Shown here in pieces: positions 37,083 through 47,579 of a DNA stretch of 64,000 nucleotides (the first letter of the stretch is position 1; each line of letters begins with the position of its first letter). Location: positions 9,752,984-9,816,983 of the forward strand of contig NC_135567.1 of assembly GCF_964340395.1 (NCBI RefSeq). Direction: 5' to 3'. The notes below the pieces were generated by a model. That model did not search any database. It was given only the letters and a program-made list of their open reading frames with translations, and was not told the DNA's origin. Source of the stretch: Glandiceps talaboti (lineage: Eukaryota > Hemichordata > Enteropneusta > Spengelidae). The translations under genes were made by a program, and so were the position numbers.

Positions 37083-37571
37083 AAGTGGCCATATGGATGA
37101 GAATTTGGTATTTATTTTGGATTTTTATTTGATAAAACAGCTTCACCATGTTTTTCTACTTGAAAAAATAATGCAAAATAACATATACCAAGTATATGTT
37201 CATAACTCAATACATTGCAAAAAGATGCAAAAAGTGTAAAAAGTTTGTTATTGTACGTACTATAACAAACATTTTACACATTGTTTAATATTTGTACTAA
37301 GACTATAAGTTATACATGTAGTCTTATAGCTATACTAGCACACATAGGCAATGATGTCTATCAAAGTGGCCATATGGATGAGAATTTGGTATTTATTTTG
37401 GATTTTTATTTGATAAAACAGCTTCACTGTGTTTTTCTACTTGAAAAAATAATGTGAAATAACATATACCAATCCATATTCATAACTCAATACATTGCAA
37501 AAAGATGCAAAAAATGCAAAAAAGTTTGTTATTGTACGTACTATAACAAATATTTTACACATTGTTTAATC
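37083..37571 (+). repeat. Tandem duplication of about 205 bp, spacing 282 bp
   Basis: Copies at 37083-37290 and 37365-37571 share AAGTGGCCATATGGATGAGA, TTTATTTGATAAAACAGCTT, ATACATTGCAAAAAGATGCA and ATTTTACACATTGTTTAAT, with about 75 bp of unique sequence between. Noncoding. Confidence 0.9.
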
Positions 37572-37814
37572 TTTCGCCTGACAGTCACTGCGTTCATCAT
37601 GCCTGAGAAAAGATGTCAACTCCTTGAATGAATGTTACGATCAGTGATTATGATCACCGATGTTTTAGAATAAATACTTGAAGCATAAATTTATCAACAC
37701 AATTACTAATCTTGTAGGTAACAACTCAAATCGCTACCACAGAAAACTACTGTCGCGATGTCCACTTTTCCGTGTCAGGCTTACAACGGTTGCATGGCTT
37801 CATACGGTACGGAC

Positions 37815-37958
37815 CAATCTGATTAAAATTTGATGTGGTGAAAGCGGCTAGATGTCCTTATTTACCTCTATTCATCGTGTTGTGACGTTTGTTTTGTTCG
37901 GAGTGTTCGCCGCGATCTAGCCGCTTTCACCACATCGGATTTTAATCAGATTGGGTAC
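37815..37958. mobile_element. Short foldback MITE, relative of 29185-29645
   Basis: Ends CCAATCTGATTAAAATTTGA and TCGGATTTTAATCAGATTGG are inverted repeats, continued inward by TGGTGAAAGCGGCTAGATG and ATCTAGCCGCTTTCACCAC. Central part keeps TTTATTTACCTCTATTCATC and TTTGTTTTGTTCGG of the longer element. Confidence 0.85.
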
Positions 37959-38256
37959 AGACTTACGGTTCGCGACTTGAACATGCTTCCCAACTGTACA
38001 AACAATAACAAGCAGAAATATTACTTTACTTATTTATGTATTTAATTTTCATGTGACTACATAAGAACACTTTTACTTTCGTACCCCTATAGGCCCTATC
38101 AGAAATAACGAATGTTGGCAATTCTAGCTCACAATTCATTCCGTAGTAACTCGTTACTATACTATAAAGTCTCATTTTACGTACTACTCGTATACATAAT
38201 TTAGAAACAATGTAACTATATGGATGAATTATCCCCCACATCGCGATCGTGTCATT

Positions 38257-38469
38257 TCTGGCTGGCAAACACGTGCGTTTACTGTATTAAACATGCTTCC
38301 GAAAAAGATATTAGTGGTATCCAAGCTGAGAAACAGGCTCTCACCACTACATTGTGAGAGACTATTACGAGTTCGACTTGAGGGTAAAGGTCTCAAAGAC
38401 CACAACTTTGAGGAATCTTTCAGGAAATTTCATGACAAAAAGAGGCTAATAAAAACCTCTGTTAAATAG
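38257..38469 (+). pseudogene. hAT-type transposase C-terminal relic
   Basis: The plus frame to the stop at 38467-38469 reads SGWQTRAFTVLNMLPKKILV, then VSKLRNRLSPLHCERLLRVR and EGKGLKDHNFEESFRKFHDK. The FTVLN...KLRNRLSP..ERLLRV pattern resembles the hAT dimerisation region, where an S/R-x-F-S-x-x-N-R motif is followed by K-x-R-N-R-L and a conserved Leu-rich helix. No catalytic domain is visible upstream, so this is a fragment or the last exon of a decayed copy. It could also be a domesticated hAT-derived gene. Confidence 0.5.
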
Positions 38470-39395
38470 AGACTCATATATCCCTGTGCTCATCATTGTT
38501 TGGATTTTGCTATAATAGTTAACTGTTATGTAATGACCTGTGATTGAAAGATGCATCTTTCACATTTGAAACCTCCCTATGTGTGAGCTCATATTTTGTC
38601 AATAAAAATGTAGAATTGATGGTTACTTCATTTTAACTATTTTAAATATTGTTGGATCATGAATGCTAACTTGGGTCCATTAGAATTTCTGAATGGCCCA
38701 TTGAAATTGAAAATGGCCCATTCATTTTTGCTGGAATGGGGCCATTGTCACATTGGTGTTTTGAGACTTCCCAATCACTGCCTGGGCCCTGATTATTATC
38801 ATTATTATTTCTTATTTGGGTTGTAAATGTGTAAAGTGATATTCCATGACTGAGGTAAGTTGTTGTGCTAGTATAAGTACTAGATCTAGCAAACACTTAG
38901 CGAAAACCCACACCACTTTCTGCTACGAAATGTTACATTTTGGCATATTTGCTACGCTACGTAGGTAAAATCATGTACATTTTTCGGTCCCGTACTTCCA
39001 GTCCATGTATCGTTTAGATTTATAAAAGTTTACTAGTGTTGTTGGGGCGAGTTGAAAATGGGGTGAGTTGAACGGGGACGACTTGAAATTGGGACGAAGT
39101 CAATCGCAAACACATAAGCTTAGTGCATAATTATTATAAATAGTGTATGTGTGCACTGTATGTCCCGCGAGTACGAGTAGCACACACCGCGTGGGCAAGC
39201 ATACCTCAACAAATGCAGAGGGTGTCGAAATTATTAAACTATGAATAATGATTTAGTTAATGAGATACTTACAGGTTGATAAAGTCAACATTCGATGCGA
39301 CTCTGGGTCTGTCCTAGTCTAGTTCTTTCACATTTCGATAGCTGCACATTTCACGTCTTTCACTCAGAGCTCAAAAGGTCAAAGTTGAAAAGGAA
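38470..39395. other. Intergenic, no gene seen
   Basis: 39045-39110 has a short degenerate tandem (GGGGCGAGTTGAAA, GGGGTGAGTTGAA, GGGACGACTTGAAA). Otherwise no feature recognised. Confidence 0.45.
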
Positions 39396-39399
39396 ATGC

Positions 39400-40320
39400 A
39401 CGTCGCTTGAGGGACGAGTGACGAGTGTGAAGCTACCATCATATTCATATTCATATTCACTTTCAAAGTTGACCTCTACTCTCAATGTGAATATGATGAT
39501 TGCTTCACACGTTCATCATCAGATTCGAAGTCTTCCGAATGGGTACAAACAAGCGTTCGGCAAATCACAAATCCTTCATTGGCAGGTTGAAATCATGTGA
39601 TTGTAGTTATTTTTCACTTGATTAGCGTGGATTTGCATGCTTTCTTCTTATTTTTGCCAGAGTATCCAATTTGCACCATGAATTATTGTTGTCATATAAA
39701 AAACTAATTTGGATGTTTAGTATGCCTTTCCCATATCTTTGAAAATGAAATATCAATATTTGGGTGTACAAAAAAAATGTATGAGTAATGTAATAAAATA
39801 CAGCCTGGCTGGGTGTGTTTTGATTTCCCGCAGTGCTGCTATCTTTGAAACCCTACTTAACACTTACACTGGTGAAATTTACACAATATAGTGTTGTCAA
39901 GACCACAATTATCACAATGTGTGTAGTTCCATTGATCGGGATCGGTCAACGCAATCGATTGTGAAAAATAATGGTCCATGACAACAATAATTCATGGTGC
40001 AAATTGGATACTCTGGCAAAAATAACAAGAGAGCATGCAAATCCAGGCAAATCAAGTGAAAAGTAATTACAATCACATGATTTCAACCTGCCAATGAAGG
40101 ATATGTGATTTGCCGAACGCATGTTCGTAGCCATTCGGAAGTACTTCGAATCTGATGATGAGGTGTAAGCTATCATCATATTCACATTGATCGTAGAGGT
40201 CAACTTTTGAAAGTGAAGATGAATATGAATATTCATATTCATCTTCACTTTCAAAAGTTGACCTCTACGCTCAATGTGAATATAGCGGTAGCTTCATATT
40301 CGTCGCTAGTGGGCGCTGTT
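39400..40320. mobile_element. Large foldback element, arms about 260 bp
   Basis: The left arm (about 39420-39690: TTCACTTTCAAAGTTGACCT, CATCATCAGATTCGAAGT, TTCATTGGCAGGTTGAAATC, AGAGTATCCAATTTGCACCA) is the near reverse complement of the right arm (about 39980-40270: TGGTGCAAATTGGATACTCT, GATTTCAACCTGCCAATGAA, ACTTCGAATCTGATGATGA). The right arm is extended by its own palindrome at 40192-40269. No transposase. Confidence 0.8.
40192..40269. repeat. Perfect 78-bp palindrome
   Basis: 39 bases from CGTAGAGGTCAACTTTTGAA to GATGAATATGAAT are followed with no spacer by their exact reverse complement. With a few mismatches the symmetry extends on both sides to about 40167-40294. Confidence 0.95.
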
Positions 40321-40339
40321 TAACACAAGAGTGGATTAA

Positions 40340-40600
40340 AGGTGCTTAGGGCTTCAAATTACCCACCCCTTCTAACTAAATTGGCCAAAATTGAAATATT
40401 CCAGACAGCACAATCAATTTCAAATAACTATGTAGTAGTACATGTAGTGCTATGAATTATAAAGTCAGTATATGTAGTGAGCAAAAAATAGTTCTATTGT
40501 TAACACCATGCGTTAACAGTAACATTTTGTTTTTGTTTAGCCAACTAAAATAAATTTTTCTTTGCACTGAATACCAAACAGGGATCGGGCAGGTAGCGAG
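40340..40600 (+). repeat. Segmental unit copy 0 (partial)
   Basis: CCCCTTCTAACTAAATTGGC, CAAAATTGAAAT, CAATTTCAAAT and one unit of TAGTAGTACATGTAGTGCTA-type sequence match the middle of copies 1-3 downstream. Only one unit of the 37-bp minisatellite is present. Confidence 0.65.
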
Positions 40601-40654
40601 GGGATTAATCCCCCCCCTCCCCACCTATGAGCTCTATAATGTATGTTGTGTAGT

Positions 40655-40697
40655 TATACATGTACCCCCCCCCCCCGGGGGGGGGGGACATGTACCC
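40655..40697. repeat. C12-G11 homopolymer junction in a palindrome
   Basis: ACATGTA, then 12 C and 11 G, then ACATGTA. A self-complementary block with G4/i-motif potential, or an assembly or sequencing artefact. Nothing else is seen in 40600-40840 apart from C-rich runs. Confidence 0.8.
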
Positions 40698-40858
40698 TAA
40701 GTGAACTTAAGAATTTTCGTATCATCCCAATTGGCAGTCCTAAGCCGTAGCTATAGGAATTTCCCGCTTTTGCGATATCAGTCGACTAATTCAGTTAAGT
40801 TTAGTCAAAGGCTAGCCCCCCTCCCCCTCCCCCCATATTGTTCATGTATTATTCATGT

Positions 40859-42370
40859 ATTTCAACTTAAAGGAGGTCGGACTGATCTAATGACAGAAAA
40901 TGTACTTGAATATATAGGCCTTGACAAAAATGATTTTAAAAAAATGAGGCCCAATTCTTACTCCTCTCCACCCCGCCCCCTAGCCCTATCATTGTATCAA
41001 TTGGCTTACCCCTACGAACAATCACATGGTAGCGTAGATCATGCATACACTACGAATTAAAAATTTGTGTGCTGTCTGAGGCTGTCTTGTTCGTTGTCTG
41101 AATTGAGCCCTCAACGACGAGACTGTGTGAACAAGACAGGGGGATTCCCCACACCATAGTATGTAAATTATTCAAAAGAATTATCAATAAGATAAGATGA
41201 CCTTATACCAGGAAGCCATTCTCCACCTTAGGAAACGTGAGTTGACTCGAATCCACGTCCACCTGGCAGAAAAAAACCCAGTAACGTCTCCAAGAGTCAA
41301 CGATTTGAGAGGGTGTGTAGAAGAAGGACAAGTAATGCCAAGGCTAACAGTAAGAAATCATTCCAAAAACTATTTCGGTATTGCACAACTTTTCAACAAC
41401 TTAAGAATTTCGTATCTTGAATGTTTTATATAATCAGCCCCATTGTTGTTAACATAGATAACATCGAATTGCGCATGACAATTATGAGTGTGTTCTGCGA
41501 AGTCTTAGGATAGTGAAAACCGGTTGGGCTCAGTTGAGTTACCAACTTTACTAGCGCCAAAATATGCACCAACTTAGTCCTGCTTGTATACGGAGTAAGT
41601 CGTCCCTTCCTGCGCGCTCCGAAACGTGCGGACCGTCTGCAAGCAGGACTAGCATATCACCAACAACACTGGTATGTGTATTACTTGTTAAGATTACATT
41701 CCTACATTTGTATATGTTCGGATTGGATGGTGTGCACAATTTCGCTTATTGACAGGAAATGACAACTCATTCGTGGTAATGGTAATCAAAAATATTACTA
41801 GAATATAGTGATATGAAAGTCAAAATTTGGACGCCATTATATATTTTATAGCGATGAGGCTGGGTAAGGGGAAACCCACACCTGTATGCAAATTATTCGA
41901 TTTGATGACGTTTGACGTCGTACCAGGAAATTTGACGTTTGACGTCGTACCAAGAAATTTGCTGCACACTGCACGGAAGTGATGTTGTCAGTACAAATAC
42001 TCTTAGGGTCGAGATGACAGTTCACTGTAGGATAAAAAACCCCCTAAATTCTATAGTTAGGCCGCAGACAAACCCCGATACCCCTTCTAACTAAACTGGC
42101 CAAAAGTGAAAATGTTTCGGATACCACAATAAATTTCAAATCGGAATGTTGTAGTATGTTGTGCTATGAATACAGAGTCGGTATATAGTAGTATGTAGTT
42201 AAGAAAAAAATCGTTCTTTGTTGACAGTTTACGTTATTTCAGTGTTATGCATTTACAATACCGAAATTCAATTCTTCAATTTGACGTCATTTTTTTTCTC
42301 TCGAACATTTGCATTCAGTAGACACAGACCCATTAAATGTAAAATTGATTTTGTACGATAAGAAATCAAA
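40859..42370 (+). repeat. Segmental unit copy 1, with an inverted internal block
   Basis: Begins AAAGGAGGTCGGACTGATCT and contains ACCTTATACCAGGAAGCCAT, TCGAATCCACGTCCACCTGG, GGAAATTTGCTGCACACTGC, CCCCTTCTAACTAAACTGGC and, at the end, GCATTCAGTAGACACAGACC. Copies 2 and 3 share the order, but about 41494-41870 is inverted here. The 78-codon open frame at 41197 is broken by indels in the other copies, so it is not called a gene. Confidence 0.85.
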
Positions 42371-43672
42371 TGACTCAACCACCACGACCACCACCACCAC
42401 CACCACCACCACCACCACCACCACTACCATTACCACCACCGCCACCACTACCATCACTGCCACCACCACCACCACCACCACTGCCACTACCATCACCCCT
42501 GTCGCCATCACCACCACTGTCACTACCTCCACCACCACCACCACCACCACCACCACCACCACCACACCACCACTGCCACCACCATCACCCCTGTCGCCAT
42601 CACAACCACTGCCACCACTGTCACCACCTCCATCACCACCACTGCCACCACCGTCACCACCACTGTCACCACCATCACTACCGCCATCACCACCACCACC
42701 ACTGCCACCACTACCATCACTGCCACCACCACCACCACCACCACCACCACCATCATCACCCCTGTCGCCATCACCACCACTGTTACCACCTCCACTGCCA
42801 CCACTGTCAACACCTCCATCACCACCACTGCCACCACCATCACCACCACCGTCACCAACACCGTCCCCATCACCACCACTGCCACCACCACCACCACCAC
42901 CACCATCACCCTGTCGCCATCACCACCACTGCCATCACTGTCACCACCTCCATCACCACCACTGCCACCACTGTCACCACCATCACTACCACCATCACCA
43001 CGACCACTGCCACCACCACCACTGTCATCACCACTGCCACCACTGTCATAACCTACATCACCACCACTGCCACCACCGTCACCACCACCACCACTGCCAC
43101 TACCGTAACCACAACCACCGTCACCACCACCACCACCACCACCACCACCACCACCACTGTCACTACCGTAACCACCACCACCACGAATGCCATCACCACC
43201 ACCACCAACAACAACACCACCACTGTCACCATTGCCACAACCACTGCCACCACCCTCACCACCACCACCACCACCACTGTCACCACCACGCCTGTCGCCA
43301 CCACCACTACCACCACCGTAACCACCACCACAGCCATCACCATTGCCACCACCACCACCACCGTCACCACTGTAACCACCAATACCACCACCACCACCAC
43401 CACTGAAACCACCGTTGCTAACACTGCCATCACCACTGCCACCATCGTCACCACCCCCACCCCCACCACTGCCACTGCCACCACCACCACCACCATCATC
43501 ACAATCACCACCATCACCTCTGCCACCACCACCACCACTAATACTGCCACCACTACCACCACCACCATCACTGCCCCCCACCACCACTAATACTGCCACC
43601 ACCACCATCACCACCACCATCACTGCCCCCCACCATCGCCACCACTACCACCACCACTGCCACAACCCTCAA
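42370..43672 (+). repeat. 1.3-kb CCA/CAC triplet tract
   Basis: Almost entirely trinucleotides of CCA, CCG, CTG, CAT type (CACCACCACTGCCACCACC-like). Long open frames in several phases (Thr-, His- or Pro-rich on plus, Val- or Gly-rich on minus) are a by-product. It sits at the end of segmental copy 1; copy 2 has a 140-bp version at 47185-47325. Confidence 0.95.
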
Positions 43673-43854
43673 AGGAAAATAATTTAGTTTTTTATCCTAC
43701 ATTGAACCATTGATCTCGCCCCTTGTTGGTCATTGCAGGTTTTCACCATTCACTCTGTTTGGAAGGAAAGAGATTGTCTAAATGACTATAGTACATTTCT
43801 AATTAACTGTATTGTCTCTCATAGATGTTTTCCTAAACAAAAAATTTAATGTGA

Positions 43855-43934
43855 AGAGAGACAGAGACAGAGACAGAGACAGAGAGAGACAGAGAGACAG
43901 AGAGAGACAGAGAGAGACAGAGAGACAGACAGAC

Positions 43935-43989
<55 letters not shown>

Positions 43990-44015
43990 CATAAAGACAG
44001 ATACAGACATACTGG

Positions 44016-44069
<54 letters not shown>

Positions 44070-44097
44070 TATAGAGATAGGTAGGTAGGTAGGTAGG

Positions 44098-44161
<64 letters not shown>

Positions 44162-44165
44162 AAGC
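43855..44165 (+). repeat. (GACA)n and (GATA)n microsatellite block
   Basis: GAGACAGA then (GACA)n to about 43988, then (GATA)n with a (GTAG)n interruption at 44078-44098. Pure tetranucleotide DNA; frames through it are artefacts. 43673-43854 between the triplet tract and this block holds nothing recognised. Confidence 0.95.
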
Positions 44166-44224
44166 ATGTGAATGAGACGTTTTCATTTATATTTGTTGTG
44201 TTTAATCTTTATTTATAGTGGATA

Positions 44225-44490
44225 GTTGTTCAAGTATAAACACTTATCTCCCAAAACATCCAGTGGGGACTATCGCCTCATGGGGACAGTGTTAATTCAG
44301 GAGGAAACCGGACTACCCATGAAGAAATTGTGCTGTTCGGTAGAGTCAAACTGAACGGCATGCTTCTTACTTACAGGGTGGTAAATTTAATCAAACCCTG
44401 AATGGGTTCGAACCCCGACGTTCCACTGACCTCAGCTCATACGCTAACTCGCCTAGCGTAGTCCCGGAAGCAGGTATAACTGTATGAGAG
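44225..44490 (-). mobile_element. Probable tRNA-derived SINE, minus strand
   Basis: On the minus strand a box A-like TAGGCGAGTTAGCG is followed by the box B GGTTCGAACCC (centre near 44406). Downstream is a body with TTACCACCCTGTAAGTAAGA, GAACAGCACAATTTCTTCAT and GGTAGTCCGGTTTCCTCCTG. Head-plus-body organisation fits a SINE; family not recognised. Confidence 0.5.
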
Positions 44491-44929
44491 TAAAGGACCT
44501 ATTTTCAGATTAAAAATTCAATTCAATAGAGTTTAATATTCTTTCTAGAGATTTCCTTTGTTCTACCCAAATGTATCTTTTAAAAAAGTAATAACACCAA
44601 GCTTCACTACGGTTCGTGTTCGGTTCCACAGTTTTCTCAGGATATCTCATACCACATCATAAATCTATGGGAGACTTATTACAACTCTTTCTATCAGAAT
44701 TGGTCCTTACAAATGTATCAAATGTTGACAAAAATTAAAGCAACATAAACTAGTTTCTAATACTGTTGTATGGTTCATATACTAGATTGGTACCAGTCAA
44801 TTTGGAGATTTGATGGTTTTATAATCTTTAAATGTTTGAATTTGTGGTCAACTTTTTTATCCGGGGGGGGGGGGGGCTACTTGTAACTGGGAAAAACATA
44901 AATCTTCTGGCCTGACAGTTGAAGATTAG
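44491..44929. other. Intergenic, no gene seen
   Basis: AT-rich, with a run of about 15 G near 44862-44876. No coding or element signature recognised. Confidence 0.45.
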
Positions 44930-45180
44930 GCCTAAAAAATTGTTTGGTTCCAGTTACCCGACCCCACCTATTTTTTCACTACCGACCCCCTACGCCTTTT
45001 TGTACGTATTCGAGAAAGAAATAAAATCACAAGAAATAGTGGATGTGGAAACTGACATCAACTTAAAAAGTTATAAAACTGTTCTTTCAATCTTTAATGA
45101 CTGTATATCTCAAGAGAAGATATCAATAACACAGAGACCATATGGAAAACAACGGAAAACATAACTATCTGAACTTGACA
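44930..45180 (+). repeat. Dispersed sequence shared with 22085-22345
   Basis: GTGGATGTGGAAACTGACAT, CAACTTAAAAAG, ACACAGAGACCATATGGAAA and GAAAACATAACTATCTGAAC match the inverted copy near zinc-finger gene A. The following ACTGACACACAC leads into a (CA)n tract at 45182-45211. Tails of the same sequence occur at 47325 and 51355. Confidence 0.6.
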
Positions 45181-45211
45181 CTGACACACACACACACACA
45201 CACACACATTG

Positions 45212-47180
45212 AAGGTGGTCAGACAGATGTAATGACAGCAATTGTACTTGAATATACATAGGCCTTGACAAACTGATTTTAAAAAATGAGGCCTAATTCT
45301 TCAAGCTTACCCCTCTCCCCCCCGCCCCGCCCCGCCCCCTATCATTGTATCAATTGGCTTACCACTACGAACTATCACATCGTAGCGTAGATCTGAACGC
45401 ATACGCTACGTATTTCACCACCTCTGTAATTTGTCAAGTTCTGAGTCTGTCCTGCTAGTTGTCTGGAGTGAGCCATCAACGACGAGGATGTGTGAACAAG
45501 ACAGGGGGATTCCCCACACCAGAGTATGTAAATTATTCAAAAGAATTAAAATTGAAAGTATAAGATGACCTTATACCAGGAAGCCATTCTCCACCTTAGG
45601 AAACGTGAGTCGACTCGAATCCACGTCCACCTGGCAGAAAAAACCCAGTAACGTTTCCAAGAGTCAACGATTTGAGAGGGTGTCTAGAAGAAGGACAAGT
45701 AATGCCAAGGCTAACAGAAAGAAGTCATTCCAAAAACTATTTCGGTATCGCACAACTTATCAACAGCTTTAGAATTGCGCATCTTCATATGATCGGCCCC
45801 ATTGTTGTCAACATACATAACATCGAACTGCGCATGACAGTTATGAGTGTGTTCTTTCCCCATACGTTGTATTTCGCTTGTAAACCCAACCTCATCGCTA
45901 TTACTAGTAAATATATAATGGCGTCCGAATTTTGATTTTTATATCACTATATTCGAGTACTTATTTTAATTACCATTACCATGAATGAGTTGTCATTTCC
46001 TGTCAATGAGCGAAACAGTGCACACCATCGAAGCCGTGCACACACAAGTGTAGGAATGCAAACTTCACATACCAGTGTACCGTAGTTGGTGATATGCTAA
46101 TCCTGCTTGCAGACGGTGTACATGTTTCGGAGCGCGCAGGAAGGGAAGACTTACTCCATATGCAAGCAGAACTAAGTTGGTACACATTTTGGCGGTAGTA
46201 AAGTTGGTAATTCAACTGAATCATAACCCACTTTCACTATCACTATCCTATCACTTCGCAGAAACCCACAGCTGTATCCGCAAAATACTCAATATGATGA
46301 CGTACTGTTTGACCTTGTACCAGGAAATTTGCTGCACACTGCACGGAAGTAATGTTGTCAGTACAAACACTCTTAGGGGCGAGATGAAAAGTTCACTGTA
46401 GGATAAAAACCCCTAAATTCTATTAGTTAGGCCTCAGACACCCCCGTTACCCCTTCTAACTAAACTGGCCAAAATTGAAAATGTTTCGGAAAGCACAATA
46501 AATTTCAAATCGGTATGTAGTAGTAGTATGTACTGCTGTGAATACAAAGCCAGTATGTAGTAGTATGTAGTGCTATGAATACAAAGCCAGTATGTGGTAG
46601 TATGTAGTGCTTTGAATACAAAGCCAGTATGTAGTAGTATGTAGTGCTTTGAATACAAAGCCAGTATGTAGTAGTATTTAGTGCTTTGAATACAAAGCTA
46701 GTATGTAGTAGTATGTAGTGCTATGAATACAAAGCTAGTATGTAGTAGTATGTAGTACTATGAATACAAAGCCAGTATGTAGTAGTATGTAGTACTATGA
46801 ATACAAAGCCAGTATGTAGTAGTATGTAGTACTATGAATACAAAGCCAGTATGTAGTAGTGTGTAGTGCTATGAATACAAAGCCAGTATGTAGTAGTATG
46901 AAGTGATATGAATACAAAGTCAGTATGTAGTGATATGAATACAAAGTCAGTATATAGTAGTATGTAGTGATATGAATACAGAGTCGGTATATAGTAGTAT
47001 GTAGTTACATAAGAAAAAATCGTTCTTTGTTGACAGTTTACGTTATTTCAGTGTTATGCATTTACAATACCGAAATTCTATTCTTCAATTTGATGCCATT
47101 TTTTCTCTCTCGAATATTTGCATTCAGTAGACACAGACCCATTAAATGTAAAATTGATTTTGTAGGATAAGTAATCAAAT
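45212..47180 (+). repeat. Segmental unit copy 2
   Basis: Same order as copy 1 (GGTCAGACAGATGTAATGAC, ACCTTATACCAGGAAGCCAT, GGAAATTTGCTGCACACTGC, GCATTCAGTAGACACAGACC), with the 45840-46270 block in the opposite orientation to copy 1. Contains about 13 units of a 37-bp minisatellite (46515-47005; core AGTATGTAGTGCTATGAATA) where copy 1 has about 1.5. Confidence 0.85.
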
Positions 47181-47184
47181 GGCT

Positions 47185-47325
47185 CAACCACCACTATTGC
47201 CATCACTGCCAACACTGTCACCACATCCATCACCACCACTACCACCACTGCCACCAACACTGCCACCACCGTCACCACCACTGCCACCACCACCACTGCC
47301 ACCACCGTAACCACCACTGAACTAG
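47185..47325 (+). repeat. Short CCA/CTG triplet tract, copy 2
   Basis: ACCACCACTATTGCCATCAC-type triplets following AATGGCTCAACC, the short homologue of the 1.3-kb tract at 42370. Confidence 0.9.
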
Positions 47326-47329
47326 ACAC

Positions 47330-47462
<133 letters not shown>

Positions 47463-47579
47463 CATAACAAAATCTACCTACCCCACCTAATCGTAAACTA
47501 TACGTGTTTATAGTATTTTACACTACAACAACTCTGTCCACCTGTATATGATCATAATAAAAAAATAGTCAAAGTCTAC

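Noticed and set aside
41197-41433. 78-codon frame in segmental copy 1 beginning MTLYQEAILHLRK
   Set aside because: Copies 2 and 3 carry indels that break the frame, so there is no sign of coding constraint.
42309-43687. His/Pro/Thr-rich (plus) and Val/Gly-rich (minus) frames of up to about 400 codons
   Set aside because: Produced by the CCA-type triplet tract, open in several frames at once.
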